Below the pieces are notes generated by a model. The model worked only from the letters and a program-made list of their open reading frames with translations, made no database searches and was not told the origin of the DNA. DNA of 64,000 nucleotides, taken from contig NZ_CP020028.1 in the NCBI RefSeq assembly GCF_002240415.1, forward strand, positions 3,063,501-3,127,500, read 5' to 3'. Made by a program: the position numbers and the translations under genes. This DNA is from Paenibacillus kribbensis (GTDB lineage: Bacteria; Bacillota; Bacilli; Paenibacillales; Paenibacillaceae). This document shows positions 14,001 to 29,000 of this stretch, one piece after another (position 1 is the stretch's first letter; each line of letters starts with the position of its first letter).

Positions 14001-17000
14001 GTTTTGAATCGGTTTCCCGATTGGAATGACTGCATATTCCTCTGCCTGCTCGCAATCGAAGTACGATACGTCTACGGTTGCTTCTGTTGGGCCATACAGA
14101 TTGATCAGCTTCGCTCCGGTCAGACTTGACACGAGCCGTTGGAACCGCGCCACATGCTGTGGCGGCAACGCTTCGCCGCTGGCAAATACATGCCGCAGCG
14201 TGCCTAGCTTCGCTTGCATCACTTCCCGTGGCTGCTGCTCCACGTACTCCAGGAATGCATGCAGCATGGCAGGCACGAAGTGCATCGTAGTGACTCCGTC
14301 GCGGGCAATCGCATCTGCGATATCCTCCGGATTCTTTTCCCCGCCAACGGGCAGCAAGCTTACCTTCGAGCCAACCATCGACCACCAGAACAGCTCCCAC
14401 ACTGACACGTCGAACGTGAAGGTGGTCTTTTGCAGGATCGTGTCCTCCGCGCCCAAGCCGTAACGGTCATGCATCCACAAAATCCGGTTAATAACGGAAT
14501 GATGCTCAACCATCACGCCCTTCGGTTTTCCGGTCGAACCGGAAGTGTAGATGACGTACGCGACATGATGCGGCCCGGCCAGTGGCTCCAGATTCGAGCC
14601 GTCTTCGTGGTAGATGTCCTTTCCATCCTGCTCTGGACCATCCAGCACCAGTACCTGGCCGTCAAAGCTCAAGGATGCCTGTTCGGCTACCTGCGCTTGC
14701 GTCAGCACCAGCTTCGCTCCCGAGTCCTCCAGCATAAAGCGTATGCGATCCACCGGGTATTCCGGATCAATCGGCACGTAGGCTCCGCCTGCTTTGAGGA
14801 TCGCATAGATGCCTACGATCATTTCCAGCGAGCGCTGCACCAGAATGCCTACCGGCTGATCCGGCTGAACTCCTTCCGCGCGCAAGGTACGTGCGAGACG
14901 GTTAGCGCGCTCGTTCAGCTCCGCGTAGGTCAACGATTCTGCTCCGCACAGCACTGCTACTTGATCCGGCGTATTCGCTGCCTGCTGCTCGAACAGGGTG
15001 CTCAACGTTTGCTCCTGTGCGTATCCGGCTCCACACATGCTATGCGCCTGCGGATCGTTGAACACCTTCAGAATCCGTTCGCTTTCTTCCGGCGTGATCA
15101 GCTCCAGCTCACCCAGCTTCACATCCGGGTTCGCCGCCACGGCTTCGGCCAGACGGATGAAGTGGCGTGTCATCCGTTCCACGGTTTCCTGTTGATACAA
15201 TGCGGTCGCATATTGCAAGCCGAACTGGATGCCTGCCTCTTCCTCGCTGGCTTCCAGCGTCAGATCAAACTTCGCTGGCGTTTGCTCCAATCCGTATGGA
15301 CGGAAGCTCAGGTTCGCCAGCTTCAGCTCACCTTCCTCGGTGGTATGCAGCGTAAACATCGTATCGAACAGCGGGTTACGACTCATATCCCGCTTCACAT
15401 TCAGCTTTTCCACCAGCTCTTCAAACGGATAGTCCTGATGCTCGTAAGCTTGCAGCGCACGTGTCTTCACATCCTCCACGTAGCTGCGGAAGCTTTGCCC
15501 TGCCGTCGGGTAGTTCCGTATGGCCAGTGTGCCAACGAACATCCCGATGATCGGCTCCAGATCCGCATGCGGCCGTCCGGCAATCGGTGTACCGACCACG
15601 ATATCCTCTTGTCCGCTATATTGATGCAAGAGCGCGGTGTACGCCGCCAGCAGCACCATATACAGCGTCGAGCCTGTCTGTGCCGCCAGTTCTTTCAGGC
15701 GTTCGCTAACTTCACGCTCCAGTCCGAATACGACCGTATCCCCTGTGGTACTCCGCACCGCCGGACGGGCAAAGTCTGTCGATAGATCCAGCACAGGCAG
15801 CTCGCCCCGGAAGGTATCCAGCCAGTACGCTTCTTGACGCTGCATCCACTCCTGATGGGCTTCGCTTTGCTGCCATACCGCATAATCCTTGTACTGAATC
15901 CGCAATGGGGACAGCTCTTCACCGCCATACAAGCGGACAAATTCATCGGTCAGTACCCCTATGGAAACCCCATCGGACACAATGTGGTGCATATCCAGCA
16001 TGAGCAGATGCTGCGGATCTTGCCCCGGTCCTTGTACGCCCAGATCCGCCACGCCTACCCGTAGCAGCGGAGCGGTCTGCAGATCGAACAGACGTACAAA
16101 GCGCCGTACCAGTTCTTGTGTTTCCGGGCTGGCTACCGTGTCCGTGTCCGTGCCTGTATCTGTGTCCGTATCCGCAGTCGTATCTCCGACCTGTACCTCC
16201 GTATACTCCACCGCAAACGGCACGGTGTCCTCAATCCACTGCATCGGCTCACCGTCCACCAGGGTAAAGCGGGTACGCAAGGTCGCATGGCGGGCGATCA
16301 GTTGACCGAACACGTTCTCCACTCGCTTCACATCCAGCGGACCACTTACATGCAGCACCGACGGCATGTTGTAGTTCACATCATTCGGGTCGAACTGATG
16401 CAGCACATACAGTCGTTTTTGCGCCGAAGACAGTGGGTAGAAGCTGCACTCTTCCGTCACCGGAATGGATGCATACGCCACTTGATCCAGTTGTTCCAAG
16501 ACGACGGCCAGTTGTTCAATCGTTGGTGCTTCAAAAATACTGCGCAATGGAAGCGGCTTGTCCAGTTCTTTGTGAATCTTCGAGGCCAGCGTTGTTGCCC
16601 GCAGCGAATGTCCGCCAATCTCGAAGAAGTTTTCCTTCACGCCGACCTGCGCAAGTCCCAGCACATCCTGCCAAATTTGCGCCAGCTTCGCTTCCACCCA
16701 CGTCCGCGGTGCAACATAGTCGGCTCCGCTTTGCAGGCTGCCTTCTGGTGCCGGCAGGGCCTTGCGGTCGATTTTGCCGTTCGGTGTCAGTGGCATCTGC
16801 TCCAGCTGAATAAAATACGACGGCACCATATAGCTTGGCAGCTCCTGCCCCAGCTCATGTCTCAGCTCACCAGCTCCAAGCGCTTGACTCGCGACGTAGT
16901 ACGCCACTAGTTGGTTTTGACCAGTTTCGTCCGCACGGGCCATAATGACCGCTTCTCGTACCGACTCCACCTGCAGCAGCTGCGATTCCACCTCGCTCAG

Positions 17001-20000
17001 CTCGATCCGGTAACCCCGGATTTTTACCTGATGGTCCATCCGGCCCAAATATTCGATGTTGCCATCCGGCATCCATCTCGCCAAATCGCCTGTACGGTAC
17101 ATCCGCTCATAGCCTGCTCTGCCTCCGGCAAACGGATTCTTCACAAATTTCTCTGCCGTCAGTTCTTCACGTTTCCAATAACCACGGGCCAATCCTTCCC
17201 CTGCAATACATAACTCGCCCGGCACACCGACTGGCTGCATTCCCCCATGCGCATTCAGGATATATATTTGTGTATTCGCGATAGGACGTCCAATATTGAT
17301 TTGCCTAGCATGGGTCAGTTCCCGTACGGCCGACCAAACTGTCGTTTCTGTAGGTCCGTACATGTTAAATATGCGGGGACCGTTTATTTCCTGCAGCGCT
17401 GCTAGCAACTTGGACGGAAGTGCTTCACCCCCGACCATAATTTCCTTCACGCTTCGCAGCGCGCGGGAACCTGCTTCATGACCCAGCAGCATTTGCAGCC
17501 GTGATGGTGTCATTTGCAACATATCAATATGATGATCCTCAATCAACTTGCCAAGCGCCTGAGGGTCCGCCTGATGCTGGCGGTCGCCAAGCACAACAGT
17601 CATTCCACCCAACAGTGGCAGGATGGTTTCCAGGACAAAGATATCAAATGAAATGGTCGTGAGTGACAAAATGGTTTTGTCCGCTTCAAAGTCGATGAGC
17701 TCGCGCATCCCTGTGATAAAGTTGAGTACCGATCGATGCTGGAGCATAACTCCTTTCGGGTTTCCGGTCGATCCTGAGGTATAGATGACGTAAGCCAAAT
17801 CCTCTGGGCGGGCAATCGCCCCCAGGTTGCCGCTTTCTCCCTGATACAATTCTGCATCCTCAAGAAATATTGCATTGGCGTTGCAATGGTGCTCTTCTGC
17901 CAAATCACGACTGGTCAGAAGCACTGTGGCCTCGCTATCTTCCAGCATGTATTTAATACGAGCTGACGGAAACTCAGGATCGATTGGCACATAAGCACCG
18001 CCTGCTTTTAGAACCGCCATGAGACCGACGATCATTTCCACTGAGCGCTGCACCATCAAGCCGACCAGCTTGTCAGGTCCTACTCCCTGTGCTTGAAGCA
18101 TTCGTGCCAATGAGTTGGCCCGTTCATTCAACTCCCGATAAGTCAGACTCTGATTTCCAAATACCAATGCCACCTGATCCGGTGTCCGTGCCGCCTGTTC
18201 CTCGAACACCACACTTAACGTCTGATCCTGCGGATAGGCTGCCGTCGTATCTCCCCACACCTGAACGATCTGTGCCTGTTCTTCCGGTGTCACCAATTCC
18301 AGCTCATTCACACGGATATGCGGATTGTCGATAATTTGCTCAATGACATGCAATACATGTCCCTGCATACGCTCTACCGTAGACCGGTCGTATACATTCG
18401 CGTTATATCTGAACATGATACGGAAGATATCATCCGGCATTACAATCAAGTCCAGATCATAGTTCGTTTGTTCGATAACCTCTACATTCGTAATTTCAAA
18501 AGCGGATGGACGAACTTCGCCGAACTGCTCCACTTGCTGCTCTACCGGATAGTTCTCGAATACCATAATGTGGTTGATTAAATTTTGCTTCTGCTCGGTC
18601 AGCGCCTGAATTTCATACAGCGGGAAGCTGTCATATGCTCCCGAAGTCAGTGCTTGCTCCTGCGTTTTCCGCATCATTTCCACAAAAGTGGCATTCCGTT
18701 CACTTTGAATCCGAACCGGTATCGTATTAATGAACAGGCCGATCATATTCTCTACACCAGGAATATCCGTCGGACGTCCAGATACGACACTGCCGAATAT
18801 GACATCCTCATTGTTGTTATATTTCTGCAAAATAACGCCCCACACGGTCTGCATCAGCGTATTAATCGTCACCTGCTGCTGCTTCGCAATCCGGTACATG
18901 GCTTCGCTCCACGTTTGATCCAGATCAACCGTTATTTTTTCAGAAACATATTCGTTAGTCTCACTCGCTGAAACAGATGCAGCACTTTCCTTATTGTCCA
19001 GCGCTTGATTCTTCATTGAAGCATCCGAACCAGGCAACAACGTCTGCTGCTCAAATCCGGCCAAATAGCTGCTCCAGTAGTCTCTTGCCGCACGCTCATC
19101 CTGACGGTCCAGCCATTCAATATACTGGCTGTATGGTGTAATCGCAGCAAGCTCCGGCTGCTTCTGCTCCAGCAGTGCAAAGTACGTACCGAACACTTCG
19201 CCTGTCACCAGCGACAGGCACCAGCCGTCCATTACAATGTGATGGAAGCTCCATACCAGGTGATATGTCTCTTCATCTGTCTGCAACACCTGTACGCGCA
19301 TGAGCGCATCCATACCGAGATCAAAGCCCCGAGCCTGGTCCTGCAGCTTGAACGTCTGAATATACGCCTGTTGTTCCGCTTTTTGCATTCCGCGTAAATC
19401 CTCGAAGGAAAGATCGCTGCCTTTACGACGGAACACAAGCTGCAATGGCTCCTGATTCCGACCTGTCTCAAACATATGGAAATTCGTCCGCAGCGCTTCA
19501 TGCCGCTGTGTCAGCAGATCAAGGCTTTGACGGAAAACAGCAACATCAAAGCTGCCCTGTTGATCAAACGACGCTTGCTGGAAGTATGCGCCTGACCCCG
19601 GCTCCATCAGACTATGGAAAAGCATCCCCTTTTGCATTGGAGAAAGAGCATACACGTTTTCCAGTTCACCGACAGAAGCCGTTTGCTCCGTCAATTGCTC
19701 CAACTGCTCTAGTGTCAAGCCTTTAAACAATACATCACTTGGTGTCAGCTCACTCCGCTCCCTGGAGGCGCAATGAACGATCACTTCCTGCAAGCTTTCC
19801 TGCAGCAGCCGCGCAAATTTCTCCACGTTTGGCCCATGATATACCTTGCTGTCATAGCGAATTTCCAGCGTCAGCACGCCTGCTGTAATCATGCCGTTCA
19901 CATTCAGTGGATGCTCTAAAAGGGTGCTGTCACTCATCGGCTCTCCACCTGTATGTGAGGACATACCGATATCACTATTTTCCAAATCCTGATCAAATTG

Positions 20001-23000
20001 TCCCAAATAGTTAAAGCTGATCTCAGGCTGCAAGGTTAAGGAATGATCGGTATCACCCGCAGACATATATTTCAAAATACCGTAGCCAATACCCTTATGC
20101 GGTACATGGCGCAGGTCTTCCTTCACCCGTTTGATCCGCTGCTCTACCTCTGCCTTGCCGTCAACATCGAGCAGCACCGGATACTGGCTCGTAAACCAGC
20201 CCACTGTACGTGTGATGTCGATATCTGGAACAATAGCTTCCCGGCCATGGCCCTCCAGATTGACCAGTATGCGCTCCTGGCCGCTCCAGTTGTATAATGC
20301 CGTGCCGAGTGCAGTTAACAGCAGATCATTCACCTCCGTGTTATACGCACGGTGTGCCTCCTGAAGCAGCAGTCGTGTTTCCTGCTCGCTCCAAGCCACT
20401 GTCACAATTTCACTGTCTCTCAGCGGATAATGCTGTCCTTCCGCTCTCTCGTAATCCTTAGGCAGCGATACGAATTCCGTTTGGGCAAGACGCTGCCAGT
20501 ATTCGCGTTCGTCTTCGCTGGCCGGACTATTCGCATATTGAGATAAGCGCTCAGCCCAAGTGGAGAACGAATCCGTTTTGTATGGCAGACGAATCGCTTC
20601 TCCTCGAACCGCCTGCTCATATCCAGTGGCAAAATCCTCAAACACAATCCGCCATGAAATGCCGTCCACCACCAAATGGTGAATTGCAATCAGCAAATGA
20701 TCTCCATCCATGCAATGGAACAGCCCCAGCTTGACCAGTGGTCCCTCTTCCAAACTAATGGAGCTTTGAATGGCATTTGCTTTCGCTTCAATGGCCTTCA
20801 CCACGTCCGCAGCGTCTTCTACGTCCGTCAGATCAACAACGTCCAGACTGTACATCTGGCCTTCGTTCAAGCCACGATTCCACGCTTCATAGCCCTGTTC
20901 GGTCTGACGGAAGACCATGCGCAGTGCATCATGATGCTCGGCAACCTTGGTCACCGCTTGATGCAATGCGTCTATATCGAAGCCTTCCACTCTATGCAGC
21001 ATGACCGACTGGTTGAAATAATGCGGCTCTGCCGATGATTGTCCAAAGAACCATTGCTGGATCGGAGTCAATTTAACTGCCCCCGAAATTACCCGCTGAT
21101 CAGCAGTACGGCTGACCTTATGCACATGACCACTCAGCAGCGATATGGAAGGATATTGGAACAAATCCTTCATTTCCAGCTTGTAGCCAGCTTGCAGCAA
21201 ACGGGAGGATACCTGGATGGCCTTGATCGAATCGCCGCCCAGATCAAAGAAATTATCCAAAATCCCGACTCTCTTCGCACCCAACACGGCTTGCCAAACG
21301 GAAACCAGCGTCTGCTCCAGCGCCGTGCGCGGCTCTACATAATCCGCTCCGCTTTGCAGGCTGCCTTCCGGTGTCGGCAGGGCCTTGCGGTCGATTTTGC
21401 CGTTTGGTGTCAGCGGCATCTGCTCCAGCTGGATGAAATACGAAGGCACCATGTAATTTGGAAGCTCCTCGCCCAGCAAACCACGCAGCTCGCCTGCACT
21501 CACTTCCCGCTCGGCCACATAGTACGCCACCAGTTGATTTTGCCCCTGCTCGTCCGCCTGTGCCAGTACGATGACTTCTTGCACGTCTTCCACTTTCAGA
21601 ATTTGGGCCTCGACCTCGCCCAGCTCGATCCGGTAGCCCCGGATTTTGACCTGATGGTCGATCCGTCCCAAGTATTCGATGTTGCCGTCCGGCATCCATC
21701 TCGCCAAGTCACCCGTGCGGTACATTCGTTCGTAACCCGCTTCTCCAGCAGCGAACGGATTCGGTACAAATTTCTCTGCCGTCAGCTCCGGACGATCCAG
21801 ATAGCCGCGGGCCAGACCCGGACCGGATACGCATAGCTCACCCGCTACGCCCACCGGCGCCAGATGTCCATGCATATCCACCATGTATACCCGGTGGTTC
21901 GGCATAGGACGCCCGATGGAAATCAGTTGCCCTGCTCTCTCATCCTCGGATACCGGCCAGATCGACGTCGCGACCGAGTTTTCGGTTGGACCGTAGCCGT
22001 TATAGTACGCTACTTGATCCTTCCACTTGTATACCAGCTCTGTTGAAGACGCTGAACCTGCAGTGAACAGAATACGCAGGTTTGGCATCCGTTCCGGCTC
22101 CAGATACACCGCATAGGTTGGCGGCAAGGCTGCCACAGTGATTTGATGATCCGCCATATATTGCTCAAAACGCTCGTAGTTCAAAATCGTCTCTGACGTT
22201 GGAACATATAACGTGGCTCCACAGAACAGCGCCTGAAAGATTTCCCAGCAAGCCGCATCAAACGAATAGCTGGCGAACAGCAACGCATGATCCGTCGTAC
22301 TGATTCGAAGAGTCTGATCAAAATACGTTTTCAGATTGCACAGCCCATGGTGCTCCAGCATAACGCCCTTCGGCTGTCCCGTCGTACCCGATGTATAGAT
22401 CACATACGCCAGATCGTTCGGACCGGACAACGGCTCCAGATTGGAACCATCCCCGTGATACACACTCTGCGCTCCATCCAGCACCAGTACGTTGCCATCG
22501 AAAACTGCTTTGTCCACCAGATGACTTTGTGTTAACAACAGCTTCGCTTCCGAGTCGTCCAGCATGTAGCGGATACGCTCCTCTGGATAGGTCGGATCGA
22601 TTGGGACATATGCACCCCCGGCTTTCAAAATCCCGAAAATGCCCACGATCATGTCTATCGAACGCTCGGTCATCAGACCCACCAAACGATCCTTCGTCAC
22701 TCCCTGACTGCGCAAGGTACGCGCCAAGCGATTCGCACGTTCATTCAGCTCGCGATAGCTCAGCAGCTCTCCTTCGAAGAACAACGCTGCCTGCTCCGGT
22801 GTCTGCGCTGCTTGCGCCTCGAACAAGCCGTGAATCGTTTGCCCGCTTGGATACTCGGCCGCTGTATCTCCCCATACGCCCAGAATTTGCTCGCGCTCCT
22901 GCTCGGTTAACATATCCAGCTCTTGCACCCGAATGTCCGGCTTCGCTGCCACCTGCTCCAGCAGCTGCACCAGATGGCCTCGTATTTGTTCTACACTTTC

Positions 23001-26000
23001 ACGTTCAAATGCCAGTGCATTATAACCAAAGCTCATGTGGATGGTGTTCCCCGGCAGCACCACCAGGTTAAAGTCATAGTTGGTCTGCTCGATAGACTCG
23101 GCTCCTGTGATACTGAAGCTGGACTCATCATCACCGTTGCCTAATTGCTCAATTTGCTCCTCTACCGGATAGTTTTCAAAAATAAGAATATGATTAATCA
23201 AATCCTGTTTAAGCTCCGACAGCCCCTGAATTTCATACAACGGGTACGTATCGTAGGCATGGGAAGCAATGGATTGCTGCTGATTTTGCTTCATCACATC
23301 CGAGAACAAGCTGTCCTCTTGAGTGCTGATGCGTACAGGGACCGTATTGATAAACAGACCTATGATGTGCTCCACATTTGGAATTTCTGCCGGACGTCCA
23401 GATACTACGCTGCCAAACACCACATCATCCGTGCCGTTATATTTCTGCAGCAAAATGCCCCAGACGGTCTGCATCAACGTATTAGTAGTCACCTGATAAC
23501 GCTTGGCTACTCGCTGAATGCCAGCCGTTAGCTCCGCACCCAGGTCAAAGTCCAGACGCTCTGCCTGATACCCCGTTTTGCCCTGAATTTTTGCTTGTGG
23601 CAAGCGGGACTGTTCCTCATACCCTTCCAGATATTTGCTCCAGTAACCGGATGCAGCCTGACGATCCTGCTGCTCCAGCCATTCGATATATTGACTGTAT
23701 GGCGTTACAGGTGCCAGCTCCGGCTGCTTATGAGCCAGTGTTGCAAAATAGCTCGCAAACACTTCGCCTGTCACCAGCGACAAGCACCAGCCATCCATCA
23801 CGATATGATGGAAGCTCCATACAAAACGGTACGCATCCTCACCTGTGCGTAAAACAGCGACACGCATCAATGCATCCTGCGCCAGATTAAAGCCTCTCTG
23901 CTTGTCTTTGCGCGTAAATTCGAGGATGTAATCGTTTTGCTTCACTTCCTCCATATCCCGCAAATCCTCTACATACAGCTCGCTACGCTTATTCCGGTAC
24001 ACGACCTGAAGCGGTTCATTCTTCCAGCCGCTGTAGAAATTCGTGCGCAGTGCCGTATGCCGCTGCACCAATATATCCAAACTTGCCGCAAACGCAGCAA
24101 TGTTAAAGTGTCCTTGCAAATCAAAGGATGCCTGCTCAAAATAAGCTCCTGATTGTGAATCCATGAGATTGTAAAAGAGCATGCCCTTCTGCATCGGGGT
24201 CAGTGCGTATACATTTTCCAGCTCACCGGTATGGGCAGCCTGCTCCGCAATTTGCTCCAGCTCCCCAATCGTCAGGCCTTTGAAGGACACATCACTCGGG
24301 GTCAGCTCCGGCTGTTCCTGAGCGGCGCAATGCGCAATTACCTCTTGCAAGGCGGATTGCAGCAGGCCCGCCACCCGTTTCAGCGTTTCCTTGCGATACT
24401 GCTTGCGGCTGTAAGCGATCGTCAAGCGCAGCGTGCCTTCCGAGATCATCGCATTCAAATCCAGTGTGTACGGCAAACGGGAATGTGCATCCTCTGTCTC
24501 CCCGGCACTGTAGGACGACAACGTAATTCCGCTGTTTTGCAAATCCTGGTCGACCTGACCCAAATAGTTAAAGCTGATTTCCGGCTCTGCTGCGATCGTA
24601 CGCACTTCATCCGCAGCGGACGCAGGGGACAGATAACGCCAGGTGCCATATGTCAGCCCTTTATGCGGAATTCGGCGCAGACCTTCCTTCGTTTCTTTAA
24701 TCCGCTGTGCCAGTGTCATTCCCTTGCCTGTCTCCAGCAGCACCGGATACAAGCTCGTAAACCAGCCGATCGTGCGCGTGATATCCACCTCTGGCAGAAT
24801 GGCTTCCCGGCCATGGCCCTCCAGGTTCACCAGCACCTGTCCTGCACCTGTCCAGTTATGCAGCGCCAGCCCCAGTGCGGTCAGCAGCAAATCATTGACC
24901 TCGGTGTTGTAGGCGCGATGGGCCTGCTTCAACAGCTGCCGGGTTTCGTCTTCGCTCCACTCCACCGTCAGCACTTCACTGTCGGTATGCAAGGAGCCTT
25001 CATAGACAAAATCCTTAGGCAGCGGAGCCATCTTGGCTTTGACCTGCTCTACCTGCTTCCAATAGGTCGCATCCGAAGCAGCCGAGGAACGATGAGTGTA
25101 AGCCGTCAACTCGCGTGCCCACGTCTGGAAGGAATCCGTTTTATAAGGCAATCGTACAGGCTCGCCCTTCACCGCTTGCTCGTAGCCTGTAGCGAAATCC
25201 TCAAACAGAATCCGCCACGACACCCCGTCCATTACCAAATGGTGAATGGATATCAGCAGATGATCGCCCTCGGTTGTGCGGAACAATCCCAGCTTGACCA
25301 AAGGTCCTGCGGACAGGTCGATGCTGCTTTGGATTTCCGTTGCTTTTGCTTCCAGAGCCTCCGAATAGGTCGCCTGTTCACGGTAATCCACCGTTTCCAG
25401 CGTATACAATGCGCCTTCATCCACACCGCGTGTCCAAGCCATATAACCGGAGGAAGCCTGACGGAAAACCGTACGCAGCGCATCATGATGCTCCACGATG
25501 TGATCCATTGCCTGGCGAACCGCCGTCTCATCAAAGCCTGTGGCGCTATAGAGCATAACCGCCTGATTAAAGTGCTGCGGACGCTCGCGCTCCTGGGCAA
25601 AGAACCAGTGCTGGATCGGAAGCAGCGCCGTTTCCCCGCTTACTTCTCCTTGGTCTGCCACGCGGCTTACTTCGTGCATATGCGGTGCCAGCCCAGCGAT
25701 CGTTGGATACTGGAACAGATCCTTCATATCCAGCTTGTAGCCTGCCTGGAATGCACGGGACGCGATTTGAATCGCCTTGATCGAATCGCCGCCCAGATCA
25801 AAGAAATTGTCTAAAATACCGACGGTTTGCACGCCCAGTACCGACTGCCAGACCGCCACGAGTGCCCGTTCCGGCGCCGTACGCGGCTCTGCATAATCCG
25901 CTCCGCTTTGCAGACTGCCTTCTGGCGCTGGCAGGGCCTTGCGGTCGATTTTGCCATTTGGACTCAGCGGCATTTGCTCCAGCTGTACAAAGTACGACGG

Positions 26001-29000
26001 CACCATATAGCTTGGCAGCTCCCGGCCCAGTTCATTTCTCAGTTCGCCAGCACCGATCTCCTGCCCGGCGACGTAGTACGCCACCATGTGTTTTTGTCCC
26101 GTTTCATCCGCACGCGCCATAACGACGGCTTCTCGTACGGACTCCACTTTCAGCAGCTGTGATTCCACCTCGCCCAGTTCGATCCGGTAGCCCCGGATTT
26201 TCACCTGATGATCGATCCGGCCCAAATATTCGATGTTGCCGTCCGGCATCCATCTCGCCAAATCACCCGTGCGGTACATCCGCTCATATCCGGCTTCGCC
26301 GCCTGCAAACGGATCGGCAACAAATTTCTCCGCCGTTAGTTCCGGTCGGTTCAGGTAGCCGCGGGCTACGCCTACACCGCCAATGCACAGTTCGCCTGCA
26401 ACCCCGATCGGCTGCAATTGCTCCGTTCCTTCCTTGACGATGTACAGACGGATGTTCTGAATCGGTTTCCCGATCGGAATCACCGCATATTCTTCTCCTG
26501 GCTCGCAATCGAAGTACGATACGTCCACGGTCGCTTCCGTCGGGCCGTACAGGTTGATCAGCTTCGCTCCGCCCAGACTCGACACGAGCCGTTGGAACCG
26601 CGCCACATGCTGCGGCGGCAACGCTTCGCCGCTGGCAAATACATGGCGCAGCGTGCCCAGCTTCGCTTGCATCACTTCCCGTGGCTGCTGCTCCACATAT
26701 TCCAGGAACGCATGCAGCATGGCAGGCACAAAGTGCATCGTGGTGACTCTATCACGGGCAATCGTGTCGACGATGTCCTCCGGATTCTTTTCCCCGCCAA
26801 CGGGCAGCAGGCTCATCTTCGAGCCAACCATCGACCACCAAAACAGCTCCCACACCGACACGTCGAAGGTGAAGGCAGTCTTTTGCAGGATCGTATCCTC
26901 CGCACTCAAGCCGTAGCGGTCATGCATCCACAAAATCCGGTTCAGGACCGAATGATGCTCGACCATAACGCCCTTCGGTTTTCCGGTGGAACCGGAGGTG
27001 TAAATGACGTAGGCTACATGGTGCGGTCCGGCCAATGGCTCCAGATTGGAGCCGTCTTCGTGGTAAATGCCCTCACGATCCAGCACCGAATGGTCCAGGT
27101 CCAGCACCTTGCCATCAAAGCTCAGCGACGCCTGCTCAGCCAAATGTGATTGCGACAGCACCAGCTTCGCTCCCGAGTCCTCCAGCATAAAGCGGATGCG
27201 ATCCGCCGGGTATTCTGGATCAATCGGCACGTAGGCTCCGCCTGCTTTGAGGATCGCGTAGATACCCACGATCATTTCCAGCGAGCGCTGTGCCAGAATG
27301 CCTACCGGCTGATCTGGCTGAACTCCTTCCGCACGCAGCGTCCGGGCCAAACGGTTCGCACGCTCATTCAGCTCAGCATAGGTCAACGATTCCGCTCCGC
27401 ACAGCACCGCCGTTTGCTCCGGCGTGTTCGCTGCCTGCTGCTCGAACAGCGCGCTTAACGTCTGATCCTGCGGATAGACTGCCGCTGTATCTCCCCAGAC
27501 CTGAATAATCTGCGCCTGTTCTTCTGGTGTCACCAATTCGAGCTCATTCACACGGATGTGCGGATTGTCAACAATTTGCCCGATGACATGGTCGATATGA
27601 CCTTGGATACGCTGCATAGCAGCTCGGTTATAAACCAGGGCATTGTACTCAAGCAAGATGGAGATATCCTCGTCAGGCACTACAATCAGGTTAAAATCAT
27701 AGTTGGTTTGCTCTGCAATGGCCACGTTTGTTATGGATAAACCAGCCTGTGTGCTTGTCTCGCCGGAGCCGGTCGCCTGACTGATCTGCTGCCCGATCGG
27801 GAAGTTTTCAAATACCATAATATGATTAATCAGGTCTTGCTTTTGTTCGGTCAGCGCCTGAATTTCGTACAACGGGAACGTGTCATACGCACCGGAAGCC
27901 AAAGCCTGCTCCTGTGTACGCTGCAATATTTCAGCAAACGTTGCATTCCGCTCACTGTAAATGCGAACCGGAATCGTATTGATGAACAGCCCGATCATGT
28001 TTTCCACACCCGCAATTTCTGCCGGACGCCCGGATACAACACTGCCAAACACAACATCCTCATTGTTGTTGTATTTCTGCAAAATAACGCCCCACACGCT
28101 TTGCAGCAGTGTATTAATCGTTACATGTTGCTGCTTGGCAATTTCGTTCAATGCCGCGCTCCGTTCTTCACCCAGCACGAATGACAGCTTTTCCGAAACA
28201 TATCCGGAATTTGAAGTCACACCGCTTCTGTCTGTTCCCTCAGCCCGTTCCATTACAGATGCCTGTACACTTTCCCCGGGCAACCAGGTCTTCTGCTCAA
28301 AGCCAGCCAGATAGTCGCTCCAATAGCGGGTTGCTTCCTGCGCATCCTGCCGTTCCAGCCATTCAATATATTGACTATACGGTTTGACAGGTGCCAACAC
28401 TGGCTGCTGCTTCTCCTTCAGGGACAAATATGCACCGAACACTTCTTCTGTCACTAGTGACAAGCACCAGCCGTCCATCACGATGTGATGGAAGCTCCAC
28501 ACAAAACGGTACGAGCTATCAGCCGTACGGAAGACCGTTACCCGCATAAGCGCATCCTTGCCCAAATCAAAGTTTTGAGCCTTATCCCGAGCCGCAAATT
28601 CAGCTATACCGTCTTCACGCCCTCTGACATCCTCATAATGGAAGACCGGCTTTTTGTGGCGGTAGACGACCTGCAGCGGTTGACCATGCCAGCCACTGTA
28701 GAAGTTCGTCCGGAGTATCGCATGTCGGCTTACCAGCAAATTCAGACTTGTCTCAAATACATCCGGCTCGAAATGTCCTTCCAGATCAAACGTCGCCTGT
28801 TCAAAATACACTCCTGATTCTGCATTCATCAGACTATGGAACAGCATACCCTTTTGCATTGGCGTTAACGGATATACATTCTCCAATTCTCCAACGTCTT
28901 TTGTCTGCTCCATAATGGTGGCTAATTGCTCCAGCGTCAGACCTTTTAACAGTACATCGCTTGGAGTCAATTCAGTCCGCTCCCGTGTGACACAATGCTC

